Shown here one piece after another: positions 1-12,800 of a DNA stretch of 64,000 bases. The notes beneath the pieces are model-generated. The model searched no databases and was not told the DNA's origin. It was given only the letters and a program-made list of their open reading frames with translations. Numbering within the stretch: the first letter of the stretch is position 1; the number at the start of each line of letters is the position of its first letter. The DNA lies in contig NW_019091463.1 of NCBI RefSeq assembly GCF_001949145.1, forward strand, positions 1-64,000. Reading direction: 5' to 3'. The DNA comes from Acanthaster planci. Its lineage: Eukaryota > Echinodermata > Asteroidea > Valvatida > Acanthasteridae. The position numbers and the translations under genes were made by a program.

Positions 1-278
1 TTGTGCCCTTATTTGGTTAATCCCCACAGCGAGAAAAGACGATCTGTCTGGTCTTTGGTAATCAAAAGATATCCTTCTTGGATCTTTCAGAAATCCAGAC
101 GCAGACAAGAAAAGTTCTATCCACCGTGACGGAAAGCACAAAGGTGGCTTCACGAGAACTGAAGTTGTTTTTAAGAAAAAAAATAGTTTCAGTATTTTGT
201 CATTTCATTGGGTGTACATATCTCTCTTGACATGTTTTTTTTATTTGTTTTCTTTTATTGTGTCTTTTGTTATTGCAG
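1..278 (+). other. Intron or unassigned sequence left of first recognised exon
   Basis: No cysteine-rich module is visible here. One frame is open from base 1 to about 126 and is rich in Arg and Lys, but it shows no TSP1, TIL or VWC pattern and has no clear donor. The end is a long T-rich tract leading to an AG at 277-278. I read the stretch as the intron before the first recognised exon. Confidence 0.5.
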
Positions 279-887
279 TCACAAACGAAAATTTTCTTGG
301 TTGGAGTTTGTGGTCCAGTTGGTCTTCTTGCTCGTATCCTTGCGGGAATGGCCAAACAATAAGGACCCGTTTTTGCCACAATTCTGAGTATGTCAACTGT
401 TCAGGCGGGAAGGAGTCTGCTTCACAGACGAAATCTTGCAACACTGACCCTTGTGCAAGTGAGTCTTTTGTGCTAATCCAAAGATATTTCTCAACCAACC
501 TGTAGTATTTTTGGGGGGTGTTATAGGCTTAAGGTCTGAGGAAGCATTGAAAACCCGTGTTAAAGTTTGGAGTTGCTCAAGTAGTTACTTTTTACATTTT
601 GTGTCTGAATTATTCTAAGTATTTGGAAGAGCGATACTTGATTTACGGGAAGGTATTGAGCTTGTTTAGTTTAGTTTTACTTTTCTATATACCCTTCTTT
701 CTGTTTTTAGTTAATGGTAATTGGACTGCCTGGACACCATGGTCAATATGTGATCAATCCTGTGGTGGAGGTATTCATTATCGTCGGAGAACTTGCTCTA
801 ATCCACCTCCCAAGAATGGTGGGTTGCCTTGTGGTAAAACGAAGGAGGAGATGGAAACTGCAGTGTGCAATGTACGACCTTGTGACG
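279..887 (+). CDS. SCO-spondin-like exons 1-2: TSP1 repeats 1 and 2
   Basis: Exon 1 (279-458, 60 aa) and exon 2 (711-887, 59 aa) each encode one TSP1 repeat with the W-x-x-W core and six cysteines. Repeat 1 has WSLWSSWSSC and CSYPCG; repeat 2 has WTAWTPWSIC and CDQSCGGG. Both exons start and end in phase 1, so each is a symmetric, shuffling-competent module. Repeat 2 carries the CxxSCG O-fucosylation motif and repeat 1 does not, because Pro occupies the acceptor position. Confidence 0.9.
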
Positions 888-3800
888 GTAAATGTAGTAA
901 CATTTTGTAATTTCCTTATTTCATTATATGAATTTCCACGGTGACATGAAGAATCAGAATTCTTAGAAAGGTATCTCTGTGAAGACAAATGTCAAAGGGT
1001 ATTTATTGTAATATAGACTAACTTGGGAACCATGAACCGCAAACCATTTGTATGGCGGCGGTATCACGTCAGAGCACTGTTCGGATGCGCACCTATGATT
1101 CCTCTTTGGCCGTTAGGGTGTTTGTAACATACGCAATAACAAGCTTCGCCAAAGTAATGTTTCTAGTTGTTTTGGATGATAACCGTCGTTACCAGGATGA
1201 TTTAGATATGTCAACATGCATTACGATTTATTTTCTTTTTTATCAAGGTAAGCATTGGAAGCTTGTATTGTTTCCCAAAGTGTCAACAAAAACACACATG
1301 TTTTAGATTTCATGAGTAATGACCTAAGTTGACACTAATCAAAAAGAAATGATGCACTCATCGAACCCCATACACACAAAGGTCACATGTGCCTGGCCTA
1401 TGATAATAATGAGCGTGACACACACGCGTACAGTTCTACCAGAATCAGTGACTTAAGCTTTAAAATAACTCACCAGCTGCTGGTAAAAATAGGTAATGGA
1501 AGGCATCAATCAGGTTGTAATTTTCTGCATTAGTGCCGTAAAGGAAGTCATGTGTCGAACCTGCTTTATAACAAGTTCTGAACAAAACATTCCGCGTGAT
1601 GCGTTCGGTGTACTCGTCGTGGACTTCTTGGTATGCTTTTACGCACTGACACTGTAAAATGTGTAGATAGTACGCCCGACAGTATATATGTCGACCGCCC
1701 TCTATTGACCCCTCGGAATATCAACAGCAGGAAGAAGAAGAAGTAGTCATCCGAGGAGTGTCGTGGGCCCGAGGCTTACAAGGTTTTAGAAAGCTTCTGC
1801 TGCCTCACCCAGGCTTTGGCTATGTCTTTGAAATTCTAGCACTCGGTTACATAATGCTTTGCTGCGCAGACGAGGCATTCCTGTTTAAGTGGCACAAAAA
1901 AAAGCCCTGGTGCATGGCGAATGAGTCATTCTTCCATTGGTCTTGCAAATAGTCACAATTCAATTGCATCTCTTATTAAAAGTTTTTAGGCTGCATGGCT
2001 GCACTAGTGTAATTAACGCACACTATTAGGGGAAATAGAGCTACAGCAGATAGCCATTTTTCCGTAGGTGCACGCATTTCGCTTAGCCACATTCCGGCTG
2101 ATAACACTGCATGCCTCAACACTAATATGTCATAATATTCAAATTAAGTGTAACAATATCAGTTTCCAAATAGTCGGCTAATTTTTTTTTATACTTCTCT
2201 CAGAAGCATGTGAAGAAGGGACTGTATTTGATGACTGTAGTAAGCCATTACCATGCCAACGAACCTGTCTTGAAATGAGTAATGAAGTTGTCTGCCAGAA
2301 TCCGACCAAGTGAGTCTGATAAGATTAGCAGCTGCACAAGTCATCGTTACACCGATAACATCAAAATGTTGAAATAATCAAATTTTCCAATTTTAAAAAG
2401 AAGCTTAATGAATACCTCCTGTTGCTGGTCAGTATTTTGAAGTCACGTTGAGATTAGACATATAATGGCAAAAATCACACAGCAAATCACTGAAAGAGTG
2501 AATTTTTTTGTGGAAATTCCGTTACTATAACCATCGAACAGCACTGATTGAACAATAAATTAATTTTACTGTGCAAAGTTAAATCATATGAACAATAGTG
2601 CTTGTTACTGACGTATTTAACATAAATAAACTTTTATGTAACGGGTCCTTTTTTTAAGGTGCATTCCGAGTTGTCGATGCGAGGACGGCAGTGTTTTCAA
2701 TAATGAAGGGTTGTGTATTCCCATTAGTGACTGTCCGTGCTACATGAATGGTAAAATCTACCAGCCAGGAAAAACATATATTGACCAAGTGGAGTGTACA
2801 AAATGGTATGTTTCAAGATATTTAAATCGTGATGCCACCGAACTCACTCCGGACAAATTTCTTAAAATAATAAAAGTTTATAAGATCTACGAAGATCAAT
2901 TAACTTCGGAGGATATTTATTTAAAGAGTTAGACTTCATTAAATTTTATTTCAATTTAATTGCTTTGGGTTCTTGGTGTACATTGAGTGCTTAGAATGCG
3001 AGTCATTGAATGGATCTAGCAGCGGAATGGTTTTCAAAGTTGGGGGATGGGGTGGAGCGCTCCATTATGCCCCACCCCTATTGTGTTTTGACCAAAAGTG
3101 GGGTCCTGCCTCCCTCCTTCTTCTAAATTGCTGCCAGTGGAAGTGGTTCCTGTCGTCCGAAATTCATGTGTTGAGTGTCAAGTGAGTTTTTGTCCTCTGT
3201 GTTTAGTCAGTGTAAATTTGGCCGAATGGAATGCCAGGACGCACTTTGTGATGGTGGGTGGAGTGGTTGGACTGTGTGGAGTCCATGTGACAGGACCTGT
3301 GGTTGGGGCACCAGACTGCGCTTCAGATCTTGCACCAACCCCTTCCCCCGGAATGGAGGAAAGAACTGTTCCGATGAAGGGCGAATGGAAGTGGGGAAAT
3401 GTAACGAGTTTGCATGCGTAGGTGAGTCCGGAATTAGTTTAGTGAATTATCTGACGCAATATTGTTGTGAAATGCAACTTCCCAAGGTTTACCACGTGTC
3501 ATTACACAAAAAAGGAATGTCTAGTTCTAATAGTAATGGTGCAGTCCAGTGGAAATTAACTGTCCAATATTTCCTTACCATTAAGCCTCTGAGAATAGAG
3601 GATAGTATTGGACTGCGTACATTAGAAGGCAACATCGATACTGATTAGGCCTACCTCGTTTGATGTTAGAATCCCTTTCAGAGCGAGGAGAAAAGGCGCG
3701 ATAATATCCTGCATCATTTTGCATAACACTCAAATTAATTCACCCTTATTAGCCTTAACGTACTTGATTTAGTGGCTTTCTTGAGGGTATACCAAGACCT

Positions 3801-6800
3801 TTAATCGATACCTAACCTTCCATGGTAATTTGTGGTGTAGGGCCTGCTTACATTTATCTAACAATATTTTCGACACTTGATTGTCAGTTGACGGTAAACC
3901 AGGACCATGGGGGATGTGGAGTACATGTACGTCGACATGTGGAGGAGGAACGCAGCATAGAAAAAGGTACTGTAATAATCCGGTACCCCAGAACGGAGGA
4001 GATGAATGCACCAGAGAATTGATGGAAGAAACAAGACCTTGCGCCTTGGAGGAATGCCCAGGTGAGCTTAACCTCCTTACGTAGGCCTATCGGTCTCTGT
4101 TGTAGAGTTGTTCATATTGATGAAAATTCTAAGGATAGATAAAATAGGAAAGAAATGTCTTGAGGTTGATATGCTGTATGTTTCTAGGCGGTTGTGGACC
4201 AGGCATGGAGTTTGTTCCTTGCAGCAGTACGTGCCTACCAATTCACTGTCAACAATTAGCTTCACAAGCTGACTGTATTGACGAGGATTGTCACTCTCTC
4301 TGTCGATGCCAAGATGGCCACCTCCTGCAAAATGGAACTTGTGTGGAACCTCATCAGTGTCGGTGTATGATAGATCTAGGGGGCGATCAGTTACAAGAAC
4401 TGTCACCGATGCAATCGATCATGATTGGCTGCAAGAATTGGTGGGTACTTTTTCTGAAGACGGGGTTAGGATATTCCATTAAGTTAAGAACCTTAATAGG
4501 CAAATTTTGTGATCATTCCTGAATTATTTACAACTTGCTGAGGGTTCAGCAAAAGTTAGTTAACATTGAAGACACCTTTTCATTCACTAAAGTGATTCCC
4601 ACATGTAGGAAAATCATCGAAAAAATAGGACTTTTCAACAGGTTTGACATCTTATTTTCAGTACTTGCAAGAGTGGTGTCTTAGACTGTATCGAGGAAAA
4701 CTGTCTTGGTAAGTCACCAGTATATCATCTTTTTGAGCAGTTGGACTTTGTTTGGTATTCATATTTTGCCAATTACATGAAACATGACCATGTGTAATTG
4801 TATATCTAGTCTATACATCTGAACAAAGGTTTTTCATTTAGTTAGCAATGCTGATAGTTCAAATGATATTGTAACCTGTCTTGTATTTTCTTTGAAAACA
4901 GTGAACGGTAATTATAGCAATTGGTCACCATGGGAACCATGTGATAGGACCTGTGGATCAGGTTATCGTCGGCGATATCGTTCTTGTACCAATCCTGTTC
5001 CTCGTCATGGAGGAAAGGGTTGTATCGGTGCTGATATGCAGAAGATGCCTTGTCAAGGTCTCAAGCCATGCCCAAGTAAGTTTGGACGACTTTGTTTTTG
5101 GAAAGAAACTTACCGTTGTCTTTGGAAGACGTTTGCTGGTTTATTTCACAGAGTAGGCTGTACAAAGCCAGTACAATTGACATTCGTGCGTTTCTCTTTC
5201 TAAGTACATGCTTACCTAAAAATTACGACTTAAGCCACAAAAACTTCAGGCTATCTTATTTGATACGGTCCAGTTTAAGTCAATGTGTCTTGTAAGCAAG
5301 TCTGGTTTTCCTGTTTCCCCACTTTTACCCACAGCTATCCCTGGATGGAGCACCTGGTTTTCATGGACAAATTGTGATGTATCATGTGGGGGTGGTACAC
5401 AAGTAAGAAAAAGATTATGCAATAGTCCCTCACCAGATCCAAGCAGTATGTTGGTTTGTGAAGGAGCCCAGAACCAGACCAGATCTTGCAACACGGAAAT
5501 CTGTCCCCGAGGTAGGCACCTTTTGTGCATGCTGACTGTTGTTTCTTGTCTGCCATTAAGTTTGGCGAATTATCGTAGAATATATAAAAAATTCTTTTGC
5601 TGTCAAAACGAGTTATCATTTATTTCAATGTTCGAAAAGACAAACCATGCAACCGGATTCTGCTGATGGCCTGACAGTTTTCTGTTCTTTGTCGTATACT
5701 TCACAGCTTCATGTTATCAGCTGGTTTCCCTACCTTCAAATGCTCCAACAAGCCTAGCTTTCTCTGATGTTCCATCATCGGGATGGAATCCTTCCACATC
5801 TGGCCCCGTCGTGTCATTTTCCTTCCCAGACCAAAAGCAAATTACAGCACTAGAAGTTAGAGGCGGTGGAAAAGGATCAGGAGCATTTGTGAGAGAGATG
5901 GAAATATCGTATCGTGTCAGCAAGTATGACTCGATGGAACAAATCAAAGACCAGAAAAACAATACAGTGGTAGGTGGAAGCACCTCTACAGTGTTTGCTA
6001 TATCCATTAATCTTTGTCAAAACTCACACAAAATATGGGTATGGGCTAATCTTATTTTATTAATACACATATATGTATTCCTCTTTTTTTCAAGATTTTT
6101 GCGGCTAATAGCAATGATGTAGACACTGAAGTCATCAACCTTCCTCAGCATGGGATAGTTGCTTCATCATTATCATTAATGGTGCTTAATGCTACAAGGA
6201 ATGCAAGACTTCAACTGAGGCTAAGAGGATGTCAGCCAGGTAGATCATCCATCCTGTCATTCTCTTGACAAATCATTGTGTCAGAACTTCAATGCATAGA
6301 ACTTGTGTGAAATACACAGACCTTTTTGAAAACCGGGTTGGGTGTCCAAACTAAAGTCAGGTCTGGCATGTAGGCAATGCTATCAACGCTGAAACTCATC
6401 ACGGTGAATTTAGGGAAGAGGACTTTTTACGGTTTTGCAAAATGTAGCTTGGAATCTTGGATGATTTCTTTTGAAAAGCTTAAATGGTCTGACGTACTGT
6501 TCAAAGCTTATTCATTTAAATTATTTCATTATATCTGTCACATCAAAGGTTACTTAGGCCCTATTTGTTTACACGTTTTAGAAGTGTCTTAAGCCATGTT
6601 TCCAATTATTTAAATATAAACAAGAAATAGAAATAAAGAAGTCGATTGTTTTACATTGCGTGCATTACGTCTTACATTCTCTATTTTTTTCGTAGTTTGT
6701 GCCGGTGATAAGATTGAGCAGGAATGTGGAGGGCAGTGTCCAAGGACTTGTGCAGAGTTGAGAGGTGATGCTATCTGTGTAACAGAAGATTGCAAGAAAG

Positions 6801-9800
6801 GCTGCTTCTGTCAAGAAGGATATGTGGAATTGGATGGGAAATGTGTACCCCCCAGGGTGAGCAATGCGAATGGGTTATTTTTTTGGCTGTCTGTCTATTT
6901 CCAGATATCAATACCGTAATGAGCACGTGCTGTATCAAGATCACACGGAAGATCTCTATGTGCTATGACTTTTCAAACTTGATGAATAAACAGTAATTGT
7001 TGTGAGAGAATTGTTGAAGTTGGGGACTAAATTCTCCAACCTTTATTTCTTTTTCATTAGGAATGTCCATGCTTCTTGTCCAAGAGTGTCATACTTAACC
7101 TACAACTGATCACTGGTGAACCACCGCTAGAAAATCCCAACAATTCTGAATGTCTGTTGGTTGCTGTAGATCAGAGGGGTAATCGTATGGGACATGGAGA
7201 TATGGTACTCCCTGGGAGTTTGGTATCTACATCTTGCAATAATTGGTATGTAATAGTACATACTTACAATTTTGATTCCTGGAAGATTTTGTCTGTTGAG
7301 ATGACTAGGCCGGAAACAATGAATAACCCCAAGACATGTTCTAGATGCTGTTAGACGCAACAGATTCGTGTTTATTAACAGTATTTTACCTGACGAGAGC
7401 TAACGTGATGTCATGTTCTCTTTTTGTAGCACCTGTGTTAAGGGCATTATGGAATGCACAACGGAGCGTTGCCGAGGTAAATAAAAAATCCCCAGTTTTA
7501 CTGGTCAAGTTCGAAATACTTTATATTCAAGGTAAATCACGTAGATCTAATCTAGAAGTTCGTTTAGCCTTAATTTTTCTACCAATTTTAAAGTTTTGTA
7601 TGTTTACCATTCACAGAAACGGTAACAAAAGCTCCATCCTGTCAAGCGTCTGGAACCTGTGCTATTAACTGCACATGGAATGACTGGGCGGAATGGTCAA
7701 CATGTAGTAGATCATGTGGGCTGGGGCTTGTGCGACGGACACGATCATACAACCCTGCCATGTTCGGTGGCAAAGAGTGTAATAACAAGAATAATACTAT
7801 AGAAACCAGACCATGCAGTTTGCTGGCATGTCCAGGTGAGAAAACAAATAAGGTTTGGCAATAAGTTTGTCTTTACCGCAAAAGCACGAGATCTAAACGA
7901 TTGTATCACCTGCCGTGCAGTGTTTGCACGGCAGTTACGTTAGTTCTGTATAGTCGCTTCAATTTGGGACGGTGTCTTAATTTCGTTTTATTTTCATCTG
8001 TATCAATCAGTAAATGGTGGTTATTCCCAGTGGAGCCAATGGTCAAACTGCACCATGTCATGTGACGGAGGAGAGACACAACGAATCAGGAAATGTAATA
8101 ATCCAACACCAAAGAATGGTGGAGAACCATGCTGGGGACCAGCTAAAGAAACCAAGACTTGTAACAGTGGACCATGCGGTATAATTGTTGAATTGTAGAT
8201 TGTTTGTTGTTATCTTTACGTTGTTGATGATCTATTCTCTCTAGAATGAAGAAGACTTTTTCTAATCTTTGAGAATTGAATTTGAAAGTGTAGATATTGC
8301 ACACACAATTCTCAGTGGTGTTGAAATGGTAATAAATAATAATTTTGAAATGTTGTAGTCCCCTTGCACTTTTGCTCACCCAAAGTCTCACATTTGCCCT
8401 GTGATTGATTGTAATAAATAATTTTTCAGGGCCAAAATGTAGTGGTGGGAAGATCTTTGACAGCAAATGTGGGAACCGTTGCCCATCACAATGTGCACAA
8501 TTACAGCGAGGAACATCATGTAATGAGGATGATGGGTGCCAGGCAGGATGTCGCTGTAGAGATGGCTGGTTGGAAGACAGCAATGGAAAGTGTATCCCAC
8601 AAGAAATGTGTGAATGTCTGGATGCCAATGGACAATTATGGCCTCCTAATTCAAAGTACAACATTGAATGTAATATGTGGTAGGTATCGAGGTTTCTATT
8701 TAGGGGAGGGGTCACTTTTCAAAGATTGTTTTTGTCAATTTGACAAACTACGAAACGTTTAATCATCATATTGGTTGTTTATGATTGTTAGTTCAATTTT
8801 GTGTTTGTTCAGAAGAAATACTGCCACAATTTTCACAAACTTTCTTTGACTCGAGATTCGTGTTTGTTTCTTTGTAATTGCAGCATATGTCAGAGTGGCA
8901 AGATCACTTGTTCTGAGAACGACTGTCCCGTAGATTGTGGATTTAGTCCATGGTCAACTTGGTCCTCTTGCCCAAAAAGCTGTGGAAATGCCATCAAGAT
9001 TCGGTTCAGGTACGAGTGAGCTTTTTAAAACTGTTCCATCTCGTATGTGATTTTTCGACGTTAAGCGAACATAAAAAGGTAAATATGTGTCACAAGACCA
9101 GAGCAGTAGGCGCCTATTTAACATGAACTGTCGGAATAGGGAATTCCCATGATAATGTCGTCTAGTTTATTAATATTTTGTTGTATTCCAGGTCACCCAA
9201 TAACCCTCCATTAGCTAATGGTGGCCGACCATGCCAAGGTGCTACAAGCGAGAGCAGATCATGTGACCTTCCAGACTGTCCTGTCTTCTGTTCAACTGAT
9301 GATGGGCATGTCTTTTCAGAAGGGGAGCAAGTATCCGATGACCATTGCAATACTTGGTGAGTTTCACACAGGGTGCAGAAAAATATATGCTAAGTTGTTT
9401 GTAGCTGAAATCTGGAATTCTCTGAAAGTCTGCCCCTCTGATATTTTGCCTCTCTCTGATATTTTTCCTGTTTATTTCATACACAGTATCTGTCACAATG
9501 GGTTCATCACGTGTACCAACAACACATGCAATGGTAAGACAGACTACCTAAGATAGAGTACATACACTTCATAGATTATCTCATCGGGAGAAAGAAAAAT
9601 TCCTTGTAAAAGTATTCATGGTATGAGCGTCATATCAACTTGCGAAATCTCATTACATGTTGTTAAAAGAGAATACTGTCTTTCTTTGCAGCTGCTGTTA
9701 AGTCAGAGTGGTCGGTCTGGTCGCCTTGTGATGCAACGTGTGGGTACAATGGAAAGAAAGTACGATCATTAGCATGTGAAATAGATAAAGAAGACCCAAG

Positions 9801-12800
9801 CTGTGTAAATGGCGTCAAGATGGAATCTAAGAAATGTAATCTACCACCATGTGCAGGTAAATGGTGAGATAGAAATGATGGCATTACTAAGTTGGTAACT
9901 GTACGGATATTGAAACCGATCATACTTGATTAGATATGGTAGGTTGATCTAAACTGGAGATTTAATTAAGTTTTTCAAATTTACTGGTTTTTGTCTGTTA
10001 CGGTTTGCTTTAATTGGGGTTCATCAGAGTTTATCTGATCTGTTTTAACTAAATTGATCATACTGAATTTAATTTGATTTGACTGGTCTTAATTTAATTG
10101 CAGAGGATGGTAATTGGTGTGAGTGGAGCTCGTGGTCAATCTGCTCTGCGTCTTGTGGTGTCGGTCAGATCTTCAGGTCACGTCAGTGTATGTGTGATGA
10201 GGCATTAAATGGAGGAAAGGAATGCGAAGGGAAGCCGGTGGAGACAAAAGCGTGCTTCTTGGAGGCGTGTCCAGGTAATTTTGGACGGACAATAGAGCTA
10301 AGTTAAATCACATTTCGAATATCTTTAACGTGATGTGGAAATGGTGTCTTCTTCAGCTCTGATTTATCCACAAAATAATTATAATTGTATTGTTTTAAAT
10401 TTTGCAAAGCTTTCATTAATACCATCAGTTATTTGAAAGAAGTCACAAATTATCAACTATATTGAATCCAAAATATTATGCTCTGTTTGAGACAGTTATT
10501 GCGACGGATTTCAGAAAGCTTTTGCAAACACTATTTTGATGAGAAACATTATTTTGTTTTTCTGAAGTCGACTGTGCATGGAATGAATGGTCGCCATGGT
10601 CAGAATGCACGATGGACTGTGGTACAGAGGAACAGATCTCAACTCGTACAAGGACAAAAGCAACAAATGGTGGTAGGGACTGTGACGGTCCTGTGATTAG
10701 AACAAAGCTCTGTAACCTTCCTCCGTGTCAACGTACGTTAAATGTTTCTTTCTATTGTATACTGTTATTTAATGCAAGGTTGAAATTGCTAATTAACAGA
10801 TAGAATTAAGGTATTACTATTCTTTTTAGCTTGAAGTGGAATTAAAGATTTACAGTTATTCTTGTTTATATTGGGTACACAGCCTTTTAGTTTCTCTAAG
10901 TTTTTCAAAACAAAACTTTTTGAAATTCTGAAGAGGTTTTGAAGAATTGGAAGTCATGGCAACAAATGTTGAAATTATTATCATTAATAGCTTTTATGGT
11001 GGACTCTGAATTGAAGTCATAGAAACATTTTTTGTGTTGATTTACCTCTCTTTGTAGGGTGTATGTCTCCATTTGTAAATCGAGCTTGTGCCACGACATG
11101 TCCGCGAAGCTGCAAAGATTTAAGTAAGAATACAGAATGTATGATGCCCAGAAGATGTGAGGAGGGCTGTATGTGTCCAGGGGTAAGTTTCTTGGCTGCA
11201 GAAAAGTTTGTTTATTGTCCTGAGTTCAATTACCACCTGGCAGTGGCGTATCCACCGGCCCCTCCCCCAACAGATTTTTATTCAAAGAATACGTCGGTAC
11301 ATTTATTTATTAAGTATTAGCACCAAAACACCTGTAAATAAAAGCAAGGATGTTGGGACATAAGTAAGGCATTTGATTTTTTCTCCCCAACACCCCCCCC
11401 ACCAAAAGCTGGATACGCCGCTGCTGGGTTGTGCAGATGAATTTTACACTCTCTGTTTTTATTACCTTTACACACGATTGTACTCGTGCATACTCTTCCT
11501 CGTGTAATATAAATTCATTCACATTGTCTTGATGTCAGGATTATTTGCTGCAAGATGCTGATGATTGTGTTAAACCATCTGATTGTCGTTGTACTGTCAC
11601 TGTGTCGGACCTACCGGTTCTGCCTGCTGCTTCCTTAGATCAGCTTTTGAGATCAACAACTTCACCGGTCATCTTTGAGATGAATCCCGGAGATGTAATC
11701 GATGTGGAGTGTAATACATGGTAGTAACTTTATCCCACTGTCTTCATGATCAGGCCCTTCGGTTTCCTGTGCAGATAAAAGAGTAGTTCAATATGTAAAC
11801 AAGGCGTGCTCTTGAATTCAGACTTTTGAAGACCAATTTATGAATCTTATCTGGCGCATAATTGAGGACACTATATTGTGCAAAGATTTCATGAGTATGC
11901 AGGCAATGTAGCCTTTTGTCCCAAGCCTCCTCTTCTGCGTTACAGAACCACCGATGTCTTCTTAGTTTCACTGAAAATGTGGAATTTCCAAACTTTGCAA
12001 CTCCCCTTTCCCTGAAGCTAAACCTTTTGAGAATTTAGAAGTTAACCTGTTTCCTCGTTTTAGTGAGTGTACTATTGGACGACTGGAATGCAGCAACAAG
12101 ACATGCAAAGGTAAAAACACTCCAGTATGTTCCATTATCGTCATTCATACACAATTGTTTAATTTATGGCTGATGAATCGTTATTAAACGGCTATTTTAC
12201 GTATAATATTTCAGTGCCTGGTGGTTGGAGTACCTGGTCAGATTGGGTTGGATGTACACAAACCTGCAGCGATGAACTGGTCTACATGATTAGATTCCGT
12301 TCATGCAACAGCCCTGAGCCTAGCCCAGCCCTACCTGACGGGGGAACTGGATGTGAAGGAAACAAAGTGGAAAAAAAGATGTGTGAACATATAACACCAT
12401 GCCCAGGTAACTGAGCTTAGTCATCGTTGCTTGTCAAATCTATCGCTGGTTTAAATGAGGTCACAGTTAGTTGTAGTTTGTAGCGTAGGGATTTAATGGT
12501 TAAATTCATCGTTGACGGTTTCTGTTTGGCTTTTATATAATAATAAGATTGTTACAGTTACGAAAACGAAAGCTATAAAATGTTATGTTTTGTAACCTCG
12601 AATTTTTGTTTATAGTTGATTGCCAGTACAGTCCTTGGCTGGAATGGACTGGCTGCAATTCACCATGTGGGGGCGGTAGTCAAACTCGTAGACGTGACAT
12701 TTTAATTGAAGCTAAACACGGCGGTCGCCCATGTCAAGAAGAATTATTACAGTCGCAACCTTGCAATCCCGAACCATGTCCAGGTATGAAACAAAGCATT

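Noticed and set aside
8143-8715. 190-codon minus-strand frame
   Set aside because: It is the antisense shadow of TSP1 repeat 8 and TIL 4 exons.
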